From positions 171,102,726-171,166,725 of the forward strand of contig NC_088780.1 of the NCBI RefSeq assembly GCF_958450345.1: a stretch of DNA of 64,000 nt, given 5' to 3'. Every line of letters starts with the position of its first letter. Within the stretch, counting starts at the first letter, position 1. The position numbers were made by a program, and so were the translations under genes. The DNA is from Calliphora vicina. Its lineage: Eukaryota; Arthropoda; Insecta; Diptera; Calliphoridae. Of the stretch, positions 11,521 through 22,738 are shown in pieces. The notes beneath the pieces are model-generated. The model was given only the letters and a program-made list of their open reading frames with translations, ran no database searches and was not told where the DNA came from.

Positions 11521-11722
11521 ATTATAACCCTTTTTTTGTAAAATGATTTAATGTACACAGAATGTATTTGTTTTTCTTAATTAGTTTATTTCTGTATTTT
11601 TCCCTTTTTTGTTGAGTCAGGAATTCCAAAAATGTTTATTGTTTGTGTTATTATTAAAATTAATATACATATATTTTTTTTATGAAAAAACATCTTATTT
11701 TGTTGTATTTGTTTAGAACTTT

Positions 11723-12020
11723 TTCACGTTGTAAATGCAAATTTTTGAAAATAAAATGATATAAATGCAAAATTTTTGGAAAATAATCTAAAATAATCAA
11801 AAATAATCTTTGAAAATAGTCGGATTATTTTTTGATTACTTTTGATTATTTTTGATTATTTTCTCGTAATCGAAAGTAATCTTGAATTTTTTTTGATTAT
11901 TTGTAATCGTAATCAATTAGTAATCAGAAATTGTCCTAAAGAGAATTATATAATCAATTAAATTATTTTTAAAAAATAATCTAATTGATTACTAATCGTA
12001 ATCCAAAATTAACAGCTATG
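11723..12020 (-). repeat. right ~300-bp terminal inverted repeat of the hAT element
   Basis: Inverse partner of 10555-10866, including the shared TGCAAAATTTTTGG and AATAATC-rich segments. The outer ~50 bp are more diverged than the middle. Confidence 0.85.
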
Positions 12021-12028
12021 TATGTAAG

Positions 12029-12636
12029 TATGCATGTGGAAAACTAAATATAAATATCAAAAAATTAAGCAATAACTGCAAATTAGATACTGTTGATTTT
12101 ATCAAGCATAAACGTTTTAAAAAAAAAGAATTGCCAAATTCAAAAATAGTGTCTATCATGAATTCCACCAATGAACAGAAAGAACACACGTTGTTAACTT
12201 TTGTTTCTTGCGATTTTGCAGTACTTTGGATATATACATTTTTTTAAATTGCGAATAACTCTCGATTTTATTTACGACTTATTTTTTTTTTAAATCTTGA
12301 AAATTTAAATGCTCGTAGTTGATTTTGTAGTCAGATTGTATTGATTTTATATGCATTTGGAAGATTGTTCAAACAAATAAAATACAATCCTGATACAATC
12401 CTTAAATTTAAAATATCGAGAATTCAGATTTTATTTATTTACGAATCCTTGTAATGGTAAATATGTAAACTAAGTAATTAAAAAAAGTACTTTTATTAAA
12501 TTTGCATTCATAAGGCAAGTGCTTTTTTAAAATGGATATTTTTTATGTAATTATTGTAATTCAATAATTGTAATTTAATATTACTTGAAAAATATTAAAA
12601 AATTGTCATCATGAATGCATTTTTTTAATTTTTTTC
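12029..12636. other. AT-rich intervening DNA
   Basis: Nothing recognisable beyond A/T-rich sequence between two hAT-type elements. Confidence 0.5.
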
Positions 12637-13060
12637 AAAACCGATCGGTTTCGGTTTTTTCCGGTTTTGTGATTATTTGTTAAATATTAAAGGCCTATTC
12701 ATAATACATTTTTAAATTTATTACAGGTTTATAAAACAAATTTTGTGTGAAAATGTTTGTTTTATAAACCTTTTATAAAATTCAAAATTGATTATGAATA
12801 AGGGAGTGTTGAAGAGGATAAAGGAACATTTCTTTTAATGATACTCTTCTAATATATTAAATTAGTTAGATTGTATACATTAAAGTTGGTTAATATGCTT
12901 ATCAGTAAAGAAATAATCAAGAATAGGGGGCTCAATGTAATTATGATACCCAAAAAGGAGAACTAAACCAAACTGAGGTGTACTTTTTCGTTCTTCAAAA
13001 TTGTACTTTTTGAATTTTCTATAATTATTGAACCTAGAATCAGGAAATTACTTTGATTTC
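12637..13060 (+). mobile_element. hAT-type CCGATCGG family, copy 1 (5'-truncated)
   Basis: It starts in the subterminal motif AAACCGATCGGTTTCGG and then shares AGAGGATAAAGGAA, TACATTAAAGTTGG and GTACTTTTTCGTTCTTC, in the same order, with 58210-58983. The left TIR is missing and the right end is unclear. A palindromic MITE (12698-12798) interrupts it. No transposase frame is present. Confidence 0.7.
12698..12798. mobile_element. 101-bp palindromic MITE nested in copy 1
   Basis: The left arm starts TTCATAATACATTTTT and runs to GGTTTATAAAACAAA; the right arm is its inverse and ends GATTATGAA. TA lies on both sides (12696-12697 and 12799-12800). The sequence is missing from the aligned region of the 58-kb copy, which supports a later insertion. 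Confidence 0.72.
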
Positions 13061-15651
13061 AAACTTGATGGGGGTTTAAGTGTGGAAAATTGGTACTTTT
13101 TCTTCTAATGATACTATTTTATTATATTAAATTTTTTTACTTGTATATCTATCTACTATTTTTATTTAAAAAATGTATTCAAAATCTGGTCACGTTTTTC
13201 TTACGATACTTTAGCTATAACCTTAATAATTGTGATGTTTTTATTATATATTCTTTTTGTTCTACTTTGTTTCATTAATGTGGTTTCTTAGAAAAACCAT
13301 GAAATAAAAAGAATTGTAATTGCAATGAATTTAAACACAAATATACTAGAATGGTGTATTGACTGATCAAAAATAAAAATGGGGTTTAATATACTCCAAA
13401 AACCATATCAAATCCCAAAAAACGATTATAATACTAAATCAGATGGCGAGACTTATTTACATCGGATTACTTAAATATCTATAAACATATAGTTTATTGG
13501 AATCAAGTAATTTTAACTAAATCTAAAAAAATCTCAAATCATACAATTTATCATTTATATTATTATTTATTGGGTGGACCGATTTGTAAGGACAAACATT
13601 TGCCGATATTGTGCCATCTATTTTTCAATAGCTTTTGGCATGAGGAAAAAAAGTTCCACTACGACATACCAAAAAAATATTTATTTTTTTTCTCAATTTT
13701 TATTTTTAATGTTTTTTAGTAGGTAATAAAAAAAATCCGCTGATTTAATTTTTTTTTAAATATTATTATTAATTTGTACGCTAAATAGCTACTAAAAAAC
13801 CTTACAAATTAACGCGTAAAAAATAATCGACTTTACGCAAAAAAGTCGTCCAGAACCTCAAGAAAACTTTTTTTGGGAAAACTTCTAAGAAGTTTAAAAA
13901 TTTAAATTTGGGCGCCTCGAAAATGACTTTTTGATATGTCGTTTTTGAAATATCGATTGCTAAATGAACTCACTCTATTATTTATATTAGTAATATTATT
14001 TTTTTTTGTGTTTTCATGTTAAAATCAAATTTTATAATTCGATTAAAAGTACGCTGCCACAAAGTAGCCATAGTTAAATATTACTTGAATACTTTTGTAT
14101 AAATATTTTCTAAAATAAACAATAAAAATCTTATGAATTTAAAGATGCAAATAAGTCGAACTCGATCGATTATAGATTTCATACATATTTTGACTGGCAA
14201 ATTGCCTGCATACAATCACAGAAAACATTGCTTCCATAAATCAAATTCGTTCAATCTAATTTGTTTAAAGTGCTTGCATGACTTTTATTCGCAACCAACA
14301 AAAGTAATCAAAAGAAAAAGAAAACGAAAACACACAGCCACAGACACTGAGAAAATCTCATTCATTCAATTCAGTTGGTTTTTCATTTTTGGCACACACA
14401 AAATTTGATATTAAGAAGTAATAAAATGATGTTATTGAAACTACATATTTACTCGTAAGGATGTCAGTAATAATATTATCAAGAAAACGAAAATGTATTT
14501 ATAAATAAGTAGTTTAAAGTACCATTTAAGTTTATAACTCTGTGTATGTACCTTTATTTTTGGCTTATTTGACTGCATTTAGTTTGTATTTGTATTTTTA
14601 CTTTATTTTTCATTTCAATTGCTGTTTTCGACATAATGATGAAAAGTTTATCAAAAATCTATGTCTGCCCATCGACATGAATACTTATATTCTGGTAAAT
14701 TTAACTACGAGTAACTATTTCATTTTTATACAAAACTCGTCATCTTAACCTTTTTTCTAATTGAGTGAGATAAGTTCAAAAGTAAACTTTTATAACATTT
14801 TGTTATTGTTGTATTTTTACATGTACATTTTTGAATTGTTGTGTATTTATACCAGAGATGAGCTCTCGAGTGTTTTTTTTTTTGGCACACGCCAATACTC
14901 ACGAACGAACAAATTCAATCGCGAAAGTTGCAATTTAAAAACTCTTAGGATCATGCACGCTCACAAACGCATATATATGGATCCTGCATACTCACGATAT
15001 GTTTGTGTTGCTCATTTTGTTTTGCAGCTAGTACGTGAGTAATAAGTAGTTCATGATTACACAAAATTTGATCATTTCTTAATGACGCCCACTCATGGAT
15101 TTTCCATCAAATCACATCATGTGCACATCTCTTATGTATATTATAAACAATGTTGGTAACGTTTATTGTTTAAATTTAGTGCTGCTGAATTCAAGTTATT
15201 TTTTATTTAACAATAATAATTTATTGTTATTATAATTATAAAATTTCGTTCTAAAAACATAAAATTGTGGTCAAATCACAGATGTCGATCGCAATTGTTT
15301 AAATTATAACATTCGGTGCGCTTTTGATGTATTTTTTTATTTCAGTCTAAGTCAAATGTGGACGTTGATATTCTGTTTGAACTTCAAATATTTGTATTTA
15401 TTAGTGCATGTTGGAAATAAACTTTCCTGAATGATGCTTGATTGCAACAATCATCTGAAAAGCAAAGTTTCAAGGTACACAAATTTAAAACTTTAATTGA
15501 CTCTAAGCTAAACTTAAAGTCAGATATATTCAGATATATTAAAATAACAAGTCAATATGTAGAGTTGATTAGCAGTTGCCCACATTAAATCATTAGTTCT
15601 AATAAATAAATAATTAAGAAGTATCCTAACGAAGACATTTTTTACTGCCGA
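13061..15651. other. AT-rich stretch without recognised genes
   Basis: It includes a possible diverged extension of the hAT-type copy near 13080-13110 and a patch at 13572-13970 that looks repeat-derived (GGGTGGACCGATTTGTAAGG at its left edge), for which I found no partner. Frames at 14133-14408 and 14761-15042 show no known domain. Confidence 0.45.
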
Positions 15652-15797
15652 CGAAAATTGTTCTGTTCAATAACAAAAAACTGTTACGAATTATTACAAA
15701 TTTTAAATTTATATTGAAAAACTGGAAAATTTATAAACAATTTGTGATAATTCTTAATAGTTTTTGTTATTGAACAGACCAAATGTTCGTCAATATA
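15652..15797. mobile_element. ~145-bp imperfect palindromic MITE
   Basis: The left arm contains GACGAAAATTG, TCTGTTCAATAACAAAAA and GAATTATTACAAATT. The inverse right arm contains matching GACGAACATT, TCTGTTCAATAACAAAAA and GAATTATCACAAATT. Exact ends and target duplication are uncertain. A minus-strand short frame overlapping it is incidental. Confidence 0.55.
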
Positions 15798-16062
15798 TAC
15801 AAAAAACTGCCATAACCAATAAACAACAGTTAGATTTCTGATTTTAAAATTATTCACTAAAAATCCATTAAATACAAAATTAGCAAATTCAATGTACACT
15901 GCGAATCATTTATAATTGCAAACAATTTAAATCCTCCGATATCCAATTGACAAACAATTTTTAATTAGCAGGGAAACTGGCGATGTGCTGTAAAAACCCA
16001 AAAATATGCTCTTAAAATTTAAAAAAGTATTTATAAAAAACATTTTTTAAAATTTAACGGTA

Positions 16063-16302
16063 GGGTCACACATGGCAAATATTTGCTCAAAAAAGCCTAA
16101 CCACTTTTTTAGCACAAATTGGTTTGACCTGTTTACTCTTACAAGTGTTTTGTAAGATCAAACAGGATCAAATAATATAAAACTAAATTTTTTGTTTTGA
16201 ATCATCCTAAGTAAAATAAGTTTTTCAAATAAATAAAAGAATTCAAATGTATTTTATTTAGTGGTTACGTCTTTTTCGTCAAATATTTGTCATGTGTGAC
16301 CC
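16063..16302. mobile_element. GGGTCACA-ended MITE, copy 2
   Basis: This 240-bp element has ends GGGTCACACATGGCAAATA and, inverted, GGGTCACACATGACAAATA; similarity between the arms extends about 45 bp to AACCACT. TA flanks both sides (16061-16062 and 16303-16304), so it fits Tc1/mariner-type mobilisation. It closely matches 5168-5408 over its whole length and is better preserved at the ends. Confidence 0.85.
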
Positions 16303-17079
16303 TACCTTAACAAGTAAGAGTGATATGTATATTCGTCTCGACATGCAAAACCACTAGTCTTCGAATTGTGAATCCAAAATTCCAATATTTTTTGTTTGAA
16401 TACAAATTAAACAGCTGTTTATAATCGAAACACTTGTTTGTTGAAAGTTTTAGAAAATGCAAGTTTTTATAGTCCTATCACAACTTCGCAAACATGTAAA
16501 AGATTCCTTCGGTTTTCGAGATTTGTTCAGTTTTATGTTTTCAAAAAAGTCTTGGGTTTTAAAAGATTTATTTTAAGAACTTGGAGATTATCTTGCATAT
16601 ATTTGTCGAATGTTTTTCCAATTTTAATACAAAATATTTATGAAAAATTGTTTATTATCTGTACTTAGTTTTAGTTAAACTCCACTATCTTTCAGCAAAC
16701 CTACTAAAAAAAACATGGCTTTTAGTGACGACTTAAAAGTACAAATATCTCGAAAACTTTACTACTTTATAATGATTGTCATATTTGCTATCAGCGTAAA
16801 GAAAAAAATATTTTGGATGACGAGACCTCTTCAACTTTTTTTATTTTTTCCGTTCTTTATTTTTTCTAAATAAATAATATAGTTTTGAATGAAATACATG
16901 TACACATAAAATATATGAATGTATTAATAAATATGAAATAAAATCTAATATTTAATTTATATAATTTTAATAAACTTTATTTTGATCTAATGATAACATT
17001 AGTTTAATTATCTTGATATATAAAATATTTTATCCAAAAAAAAAAAAATAAATAAAAATATTCCCCCAAATTCTTTGGC
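16303..17079. other. AT-rich intervening DNA
   Basis: No recognisable gene or repeat apart from poly-A/T runs near 17030-17060. Confidence 0.5.
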
Positions 17080-17290
17080 CGGATCGGCGCATGATGGATT
17101 ATTGGTCAGTTATGCACCGATCCTCACAAAAGTTGGTAGAAAGATTAAGGTTCGTATAAAACGGACCGATATTGTACATTTTCCTTTGGGCCCTATCGTG
17201 TTTTCAACAGAAAGACGGACGGACGGACATAGCTAGATCGGCTTAGAATCTTATATATACATATGTATGTATATCTACTTGATGATGGCT
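17080..17290 (+). mobile_element. Helentron/DINE-like fragment
   Basis: It contains GTTATGCACCGATCCTCAC, then AAACGGACCGATATTG and the core AAGACGGACGGACGGACA followed by TAGCTAGATCGGCTTAGAATC and TATATATACAT. The core and its order match copies A, C and D, but the leading hairpin end is absent, so this is a truncated copy. Confidence 0.6.
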
Positions 17291-18453
17291 ATAAACAAAT
17301 AATTTTTATTAAAAATTCAGTTATCTTAATTACAAAATTTGCATTTTGAAAGAATTTTAGTTTTTATGTAGATTCTAAATATTTTTAAAAAGGTAAGATT
17401 CTTTAGTTATGCCCAATATATAATATACAATATATGTATGAATCGAATATATTTAAGATGTGACACAGTCTTTTGTTTATACATAAGAGGGATCATGAAC
17501 AAACAAGGACCACGAAACAATAAAACTTCAGTTAATAAAATGTGTAAATATGTGTGTTTGGATGTTTTTGTGGGTTTATGTATGTATCTTTATCATGATG
17601 GTTAATTAAAACTTAAATGAATGTGTTGCAACGTAAATGAATGAAAACAAAAATTATGCATCTATTGACATTTGTGTTTTATTTTATTCCTTCACAAAAC
17701 TTTCATTTGCACTTTAATCACTTTGGGGTACGTACATACATACATATGTGTATGTAAGTATATGCATATGTATCTACGTAAGTACACACATACATATAAG
17801 TATGTTGAACTGATACTGCAACTCGTAGACATACACATACAAATATGCACATCTACATATATGTATATCTATATATGTATATGGATGTGTGCACACGGTT
17901 ATACGGATATGCGTGCATGTGCTATTTTAGTGGTTATAGCATGAGTGTGTGTGTGTGTTACATGCACACGCACTCAAGTAAGTTCAAACGTATATACACA
18001 CATATGTACATCTACAGATACATATGAGTATATGAACAATTTTGAAGTGCAATTATGAACTTTAATCGAAAAAGTTTTATAAATCCTTTTTTGTATGCAT
18101 ATCTCTTGTCCCCCTCTATATCACTCTCTTTCTTTCGCATTCATTGTTTTTATATAATTCCGTTACAGTGCTGCTAAATGGTTGAGAGAAAAACGCCAAA
18201 TTGTGTAAATATGAAAAGCAAAGATGTCTGAGCTAATAATTCAAAATATATATACATACATATTTCTACAGGCTATTTGAAAGTTAAAATTTTAGTATTA
18301 ACATGACCTATATCACTACCATAATGAGTGTTTCATTTGTATATACAACACAACGAGGTCTTTTATTCAAACGCTATCTGTTGGTTTTGAAAAAATGGGT
18401 TTTTGATACCAAACCCTTGAATCCTGTATCCATTACCTATGGTATAAATTATA
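17291..18453. other. microsatellite-rich stretch
   Basis: No gene is recognisable. Between about 17725 and 18030 there are long mixed TACATA / TGTATG / CACACG tracts. Frames there (17672-17944 and 17845-18027) are simply translated simple repeats. Confidence 0.6.
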
Positions 18454-18865
18454 GTATCGGCATTTTGAAAGTTTACATCTGAATTTCATTTGAGAGGGGG
18501 GTTAAAGTTTCCCAACTCAGGCACATTCTTATTGTTAATCGTCATAAGAAACCATGTGATCCTTACATTTTAGGTATGAAATGTGTTCAGCAGAGTTATG
18601 TTATGGAGAATTTTTTTGTAGAATATGTTAACCCTCTAAATCCTCAAAGCATGGGTATTTTTTGTCCTTCTTTTAAAGAAGAGCAACAAACACCATTAAA
18701 ACAGGCATTTAAGGGGTTAAAATATTCTGCAAAAAAAATGATACGTAAAATTTTACTATAAGTTCCTAAATACACCAAAATGGAAAATTCAACCAGAAAC
18801 TCAGAAATAAGACACAACAAAAGAGAGCTTAGGGTTAATTTTGCATTTATTAAGAATTTTATTTT
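18454..18865 (+). repeat. arm 1 of the foldback-like element
   Basis: Shared landmarks are GGTTAAAGTTTCCCAACTC, GATCCTTACATTTTAGGTAT, AATATGTTAACCCTCTAAATC, CCATTAAAACAGG and GAGCTTAGGGTTAATTTTGC. Confidence 0.8.
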
Positions 18866-18976
18866 AAAGTACCACAAAACATGCGCACACATTGAAGAAT
18901 GCTTATAGCTGAAGTATGCTGGACATCGTATGATAATGAAAATTTAATTTAATTAATGAAGACTTCTTATCCAAAT

Positions 18977-19240
18977 TCTTAATAAATACGAAATTAACCG
19001 TAAGCTCTCTTTTGTGTGTCTTATTTCTAACATTCTGGTTGAATTTTCCGTTTTGATGTATTGAGGGACTTATAGTAAAATTTCACGTATAATTTTTTTG
19101 CAGAACATTTTAACCCCTTAAATGCCTGTTTTAATGGTGTTTGTTGCTCTTCTTTAAAATAAGTACAAAAAAGACCCATGCCTTGGGGATTATTATACAA
19201 AAATTTTCTTCGTAACATTTTACATAAATGAATACATTTT
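18977..19240 (-). repeat. arm 2 (middle, partial) of the foldback-like element
   Basis: This is an inverse copy of the inner part of arm 1. It lacks the outer ~110 bp carrying GTATCGGC and the CCCAACTC landmark, and its edge near 19240 lies just before arm 3. It could have arisen by duplication of an arm. Confidence 0.72.
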
Positions 19241-19267
19241 ATACCTAAAAAGTTTTTTAAAATAAAA

Positions 19268-19662
19268 TTCTTAATAAATGCGAAATTAACCCTATGTTCT
19301 CTTTTGTTATGTCTTATTTCTGACTTTCTGGTTGAATTTTCCGTTTTGATGTAATCAGGTACTTATAGTAAAATTTCACTTTTGTTTTTTTTGCAGAACA
19401 TTTTAACTCCTTAAATCCCTGTTTTAATGGTGGTTTTTGCACTTTTTTAAAAGAAGGACTAAAAAGACCCATGTCTTGAGGATTTAGAGGGTTAACATAT
19501 TCTACAAAAATATTCTCCATACCATTTTACATACCTTTTATACCTAAAATGTAAGGATCATATGGTTTCTTATGAAGATTAAAAATAAGAATGTGCCAGA
19601 GTTGGGAAACTTTAACCCCCCCTCAAATGAAATTCAGATGTAAACTTTCAAAACGCCGATAC
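19268..19662 (-). repeat. arm 3 of the foldback-like element
   Basis: A full inverse copy of arm 1, ending at the second GTATCGGC terminus. Landmarks appear in reverse order to arm 1. Confidence 0.8.
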
Positions 19663-20768
19663 ACGTGTCTTTTTTTTTGTCTCCTCTATCAAAATTTATT
19701 GGTCGGACCTTGTAATTTTGAAAAAGATTTGATTTTGTTGTATAGTGTTATATAAAAACCGTAACAATTAAAATTTATAAAAGATTTATAACACAATTAT
19801 TTTATAAAAAGTTTATTAGGTACAGTGGCATTTGTCTTCATACAGATTTAGCTTTCAGACAATTGTCGCTATGTGTATTCATACATACATAAATTAGTTA
19901 CGAAATATTTAATTTAGCTTAATACCAAAATCCTGTGGACATTAACATATTTCAAGGACTTATAATTTTGAAAATATATGTATATTTAAAAGCTCTAAAA
20001 ATATCCTTCCTGAATAAACATTATTACTATCAATTGTAATATTTTTTTGGCCATTGAATGCTTTTTATTACACAATTAATTAAATAAAATAAATGTACTA
20101 CAAATGTTAAAATCCACAAATGATCCAACATTTTGCTTTTTCCTTAAATATAAGTTTGCCATTCGGCTTGTAATTTCTAAACTATATTAAAAAGTATTAT
20201 TGTAAAATTATAATACAAGAAAACATTTATATATATAATTTAAATAATTTCCCTCAAAAAATATGTAACCATTTTTAGGTTTAGTAGAAATGACTTTACT
20301 GATCTTCTGAACAATTACGTTTTTCAGATAACCTCTTTTTAAAAACCATTATATTTATGAAAATTCATATAAATAAGATAACTAAAGCAGCCGATTAACA
20401 AATTAGTATTATAGTGCGAAAAGCACTAAGTAGTCATCATTGTTTCGGAACGATGTGCGAGTATGCATGTTATTGTGAACAAGTATTACATTCACAAAAT
20501 ATTTGTAATTAACTCGTTATATGTAGTTACATATACACACAAACATTCATATGAGTATGTGTGAGTATACATACATACATACATACATATGTACGTATAC
20601 ATACATAGATATTCAATACTCATACATAAAAGTTATTTTTTTATGAATAAAATTGCAACAGTATGCCCTACGGCTTTTGTGCGATAAATATAAATGATAA
20701 TAAAAAATCATTAAAAATATGAAAATAAGTAATAATCATTTCATACGAGCACAATCATAGAGTATGTA
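19663..20768. other. AT-rich stretch with CATA microsatellite
   Basis: No gene is recognisable. A (CATA)n/(TATG)n tract lies at about 20565-20606. Confidence 0.55.
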
Positions 20769-21647
20769 CATTAGGATGGTCCCGTTTGTATGGAGGTGAA
20801 GTGAGGTGTCGATGTTCCCAACTAAAATGAAAGTAAAGTTTATTTGATAGGACCATTTCTCGACAATTTTGTCCCGACATCAGTGGTTCAATGGATACGG
20901 TTTTATATGTTTTCATGTGAATGGTCTTTGAAAAGCGCTTTCAAACCCACATCTAAATACGCGTAAAAATCTAAAAATATTAGAAGTAATTAAATATAAA
21001 AATAATTAGTTCACCAAACGGGTTTCTCCGTTTTTCAATATTCCATTCAGTTCGAATTTTATTTGAACTTTCCTATACGATCACAATATGAACATCCAAC
21101 TAAGCGTAATTTCGAAAGATTTCAATTGGTGTGTAACACCCAGCTAAAGTTACTTTTTTTTTTACTTATTTATTACTTATTTCCGTTATTATTTCCGTCC
21201 AAAGTATAAATAATTACTTTAGAGACATCGCGACCAAAAAAAGTACCTTTTCCAGTAGAATAATAAGTTGTCTGATCGTCAAATTCCCCTTATTTTTCAG
21301 CTTATTTGTAAGTAAAGTTTTTGTTGGGCACTTTATAATTTCATTAGGTTATACAACATTTTGCTTTAAATAAACACTTGCAATATTTCATGCAAATTAT
21401 GTCATTTGCTGATGTTTATTTTATGCGATAAATGAAAAACAAACGTTTTGGTTATGTTAAATTTAATTATTTTAAATAATTATATGTACAAAATTAAAAA
21501 CCTTAAGATTTCTTAAATATTGCGAGAAATATGGACAAAAATTCATAAAATCATTAAAACAAAAAAAGCTAAACAAATACTGAACATGAATTTAAGGTTT
21601 ATTTTAGTTCAAGACATCCACAAATTTATTTTGGGACAACCCTACTG
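20769..21647. mobile_element. CATTAGG-type element, 879 bp
   Basis: The left end reads CATTAGGATGGTCCCGTTT and the inverse of the right end reads CAGTAGGGTTGTCCCAAAA. TA lies just outside both (20767-20768 and 21648-21649). The inverted match is about 15 of 19 bp. No transposase frame is visible inside. Because the TIR is imperfect, the pairing of these two ends is an inference. Confidence 0.5.
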
Positions 21648-22521
21648 TACATAGCTTACAAATATGTTTGTTTTGTTTTACCTTTAAATGTCCGTATAGT
21701 ATGTAGATATGCGTGTAGATTGAAAATTAATATCGAAAGTTGCACAGTACCTGAAAGAAAAGAAAGTTGTTAAATAATTTTGTTTAACAAATCACAAAAA
21801 AAAGACAGCTGCAATAATAAAATTAATTAAGAAAAGTTTTAAGCTGGACTTAAAAAACCTTCAATATTAAATAAGTTTTCTAATGTTTATCGGTTTGATT
21901 TTGTTGGCATTCGATCTTAGAAATTTGATAGTTTGAAATGCATTATAAATAGAATTGAAATTTTTTAGATTTCATAAACTTGCATGTATTTGTATTGAAC
22001 AGATACAGAAATAGAAATGCTTTCAACATTACACCATTTGCCGCTGAACTTCATATAACTAATTGTATGCAATTATTTTTTGTCTTTTACGAAATATTGT
22101 GAGAATCCATATCAAAATGGACAAAAAACTGCTTTTTTCGGATTGGCCATGTCTTATTCTAATGAAATTTACCAAAGGGTTCCTAAAATCGATGACACTT
22201 TCATCGGAAACCCATTCCAGTTCAAAAATATCGCGATTTGAATATTGAGAAATGGAGAAAAGACAGTTGCTCCATCAAAATTTTTCGAATTTCAATAATT
22301 ATTATAACACAATAACAAAGTAAAATGGAAACATTTGTTTCTCTTTCTTGATATGTTATATATTGAAATATATACTCCGAAAATTGACATTTAACTTTTT
22401 GAAAGTAAAATACTTTATTAACTTAATTTTAAAGACCTCATAATGGAATCAAAAATTATACTGGACTTTGAGTAGTTTCAAGGTTAATCGGTAGATCGGT
22501 GGTGTTTACTACTAACACTAA
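21648..22521. other. AT-rich intervening DNA
   Basis: No gene or repeat is recognised. The + frame at 22063-22248 has no known domain. Confidence 0.5.
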
Positions 22522-22738
22522 GGTCCTAATTTTGTAAATCACGTCACCAAAGTGATGTTTATGTGAATAGCAAAAACAAAATTTCACACATTTTAAAAAT
22601 TTGTTTTTATTTTATATACAAATTCTGAACCAAACAACCGCACCAAAATTCAAGCGTTGATTTGCCTTTTATAATTTGAAAATTTTGTACATAAAACAAA
22701 AACTATTTTTTAAAATGTGTGACATTTTTTTTAGTGCC
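22522..22738. mobile_element. PIF/Harbinger-like MITE, copy 1
   Basis: The 217-bp element starts GGTCCTAATTTTGTAAATC and ends in GTGCC, flanked by TAA on both sides (22519-22521 and 22739-22741). It shares the ACGTCACCAAAGTGA and AAATTTGTTTTT segments with 29837-30065. The right arm is more decayed than in copy 2. Assignment to PIF/Harbinger rests only on the 3-bp target duplication and GG..CC ends. Confidence 0.62.

Larger units (their letters stand above)
10555..12020 (+). mobile_element. hAT element with perfect 8-bp target duplication
   Basis: The ends are CATAGCTGTTAA and TTAACAGCTATG. Directly outside both is TATGTAAG (10547-10554 and 12021-12028), a perfect 8-bp target duplication as expected for hAT elements. 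The inverted repeat continues inward for about 300 bp and is rich in AATAATC/GATTATT motifs. The interior encodes the end of a hAT transposase on the + strand (11380-11520) and carries a tRNA-like pol III remnant on the other strand. At 1466 bp it is far shorter than an autonomous hAT element (usually about 2.5-5 kb), so most of the transposase gene has been deleted. Confidence 0.9.
18454..19662. mobile_element. three-armed inverted-repeat (foldback-like) element
   Basis: The ends are GTATCGGCATTTTGAAAG and, inverted, GTATCGGCGTTTTGAAAG; the match continues through TTTACATCTGAATTTCATTT. A ~400-bp left arm (18454-18865) is matched in inverse by the right arm (19268-19662). A third partial copy in the same orientation as the right arm lies at 18977-19240. 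No target duplication is obvious and no transposase is present. Each arm carries a similar open frame, which I do not accept as a gene because the codon-position pattern argues against it (see rejected items). Confidence 0.78.

Noticed and set aside
13572..13970. Possible TIR element beginning GGGTGGACCGATTTG
   Set aside because: The proposed right end (inverse GAGTGAGTTCATTTAG) matches too weakly to call.
17672..18027. Overlapping Tyr/Met/Cys-rich frames
   Set aside because: They are translations of TATG/CATA/CA simple repeats in several frames.
18576..19520. Three similar open frames in the arms of the foldback element (VEYVNPLNPQ..., PLKQAFKGLK...)
   Set aside because: Comparing arm 1 with arm 3 over about 40 codons, all the differences I could list fall at codon positions 1 or 2 and change the residue, with none at third positions. 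Arm 1 also has a frameshift. This is not what protein conservation looks like.
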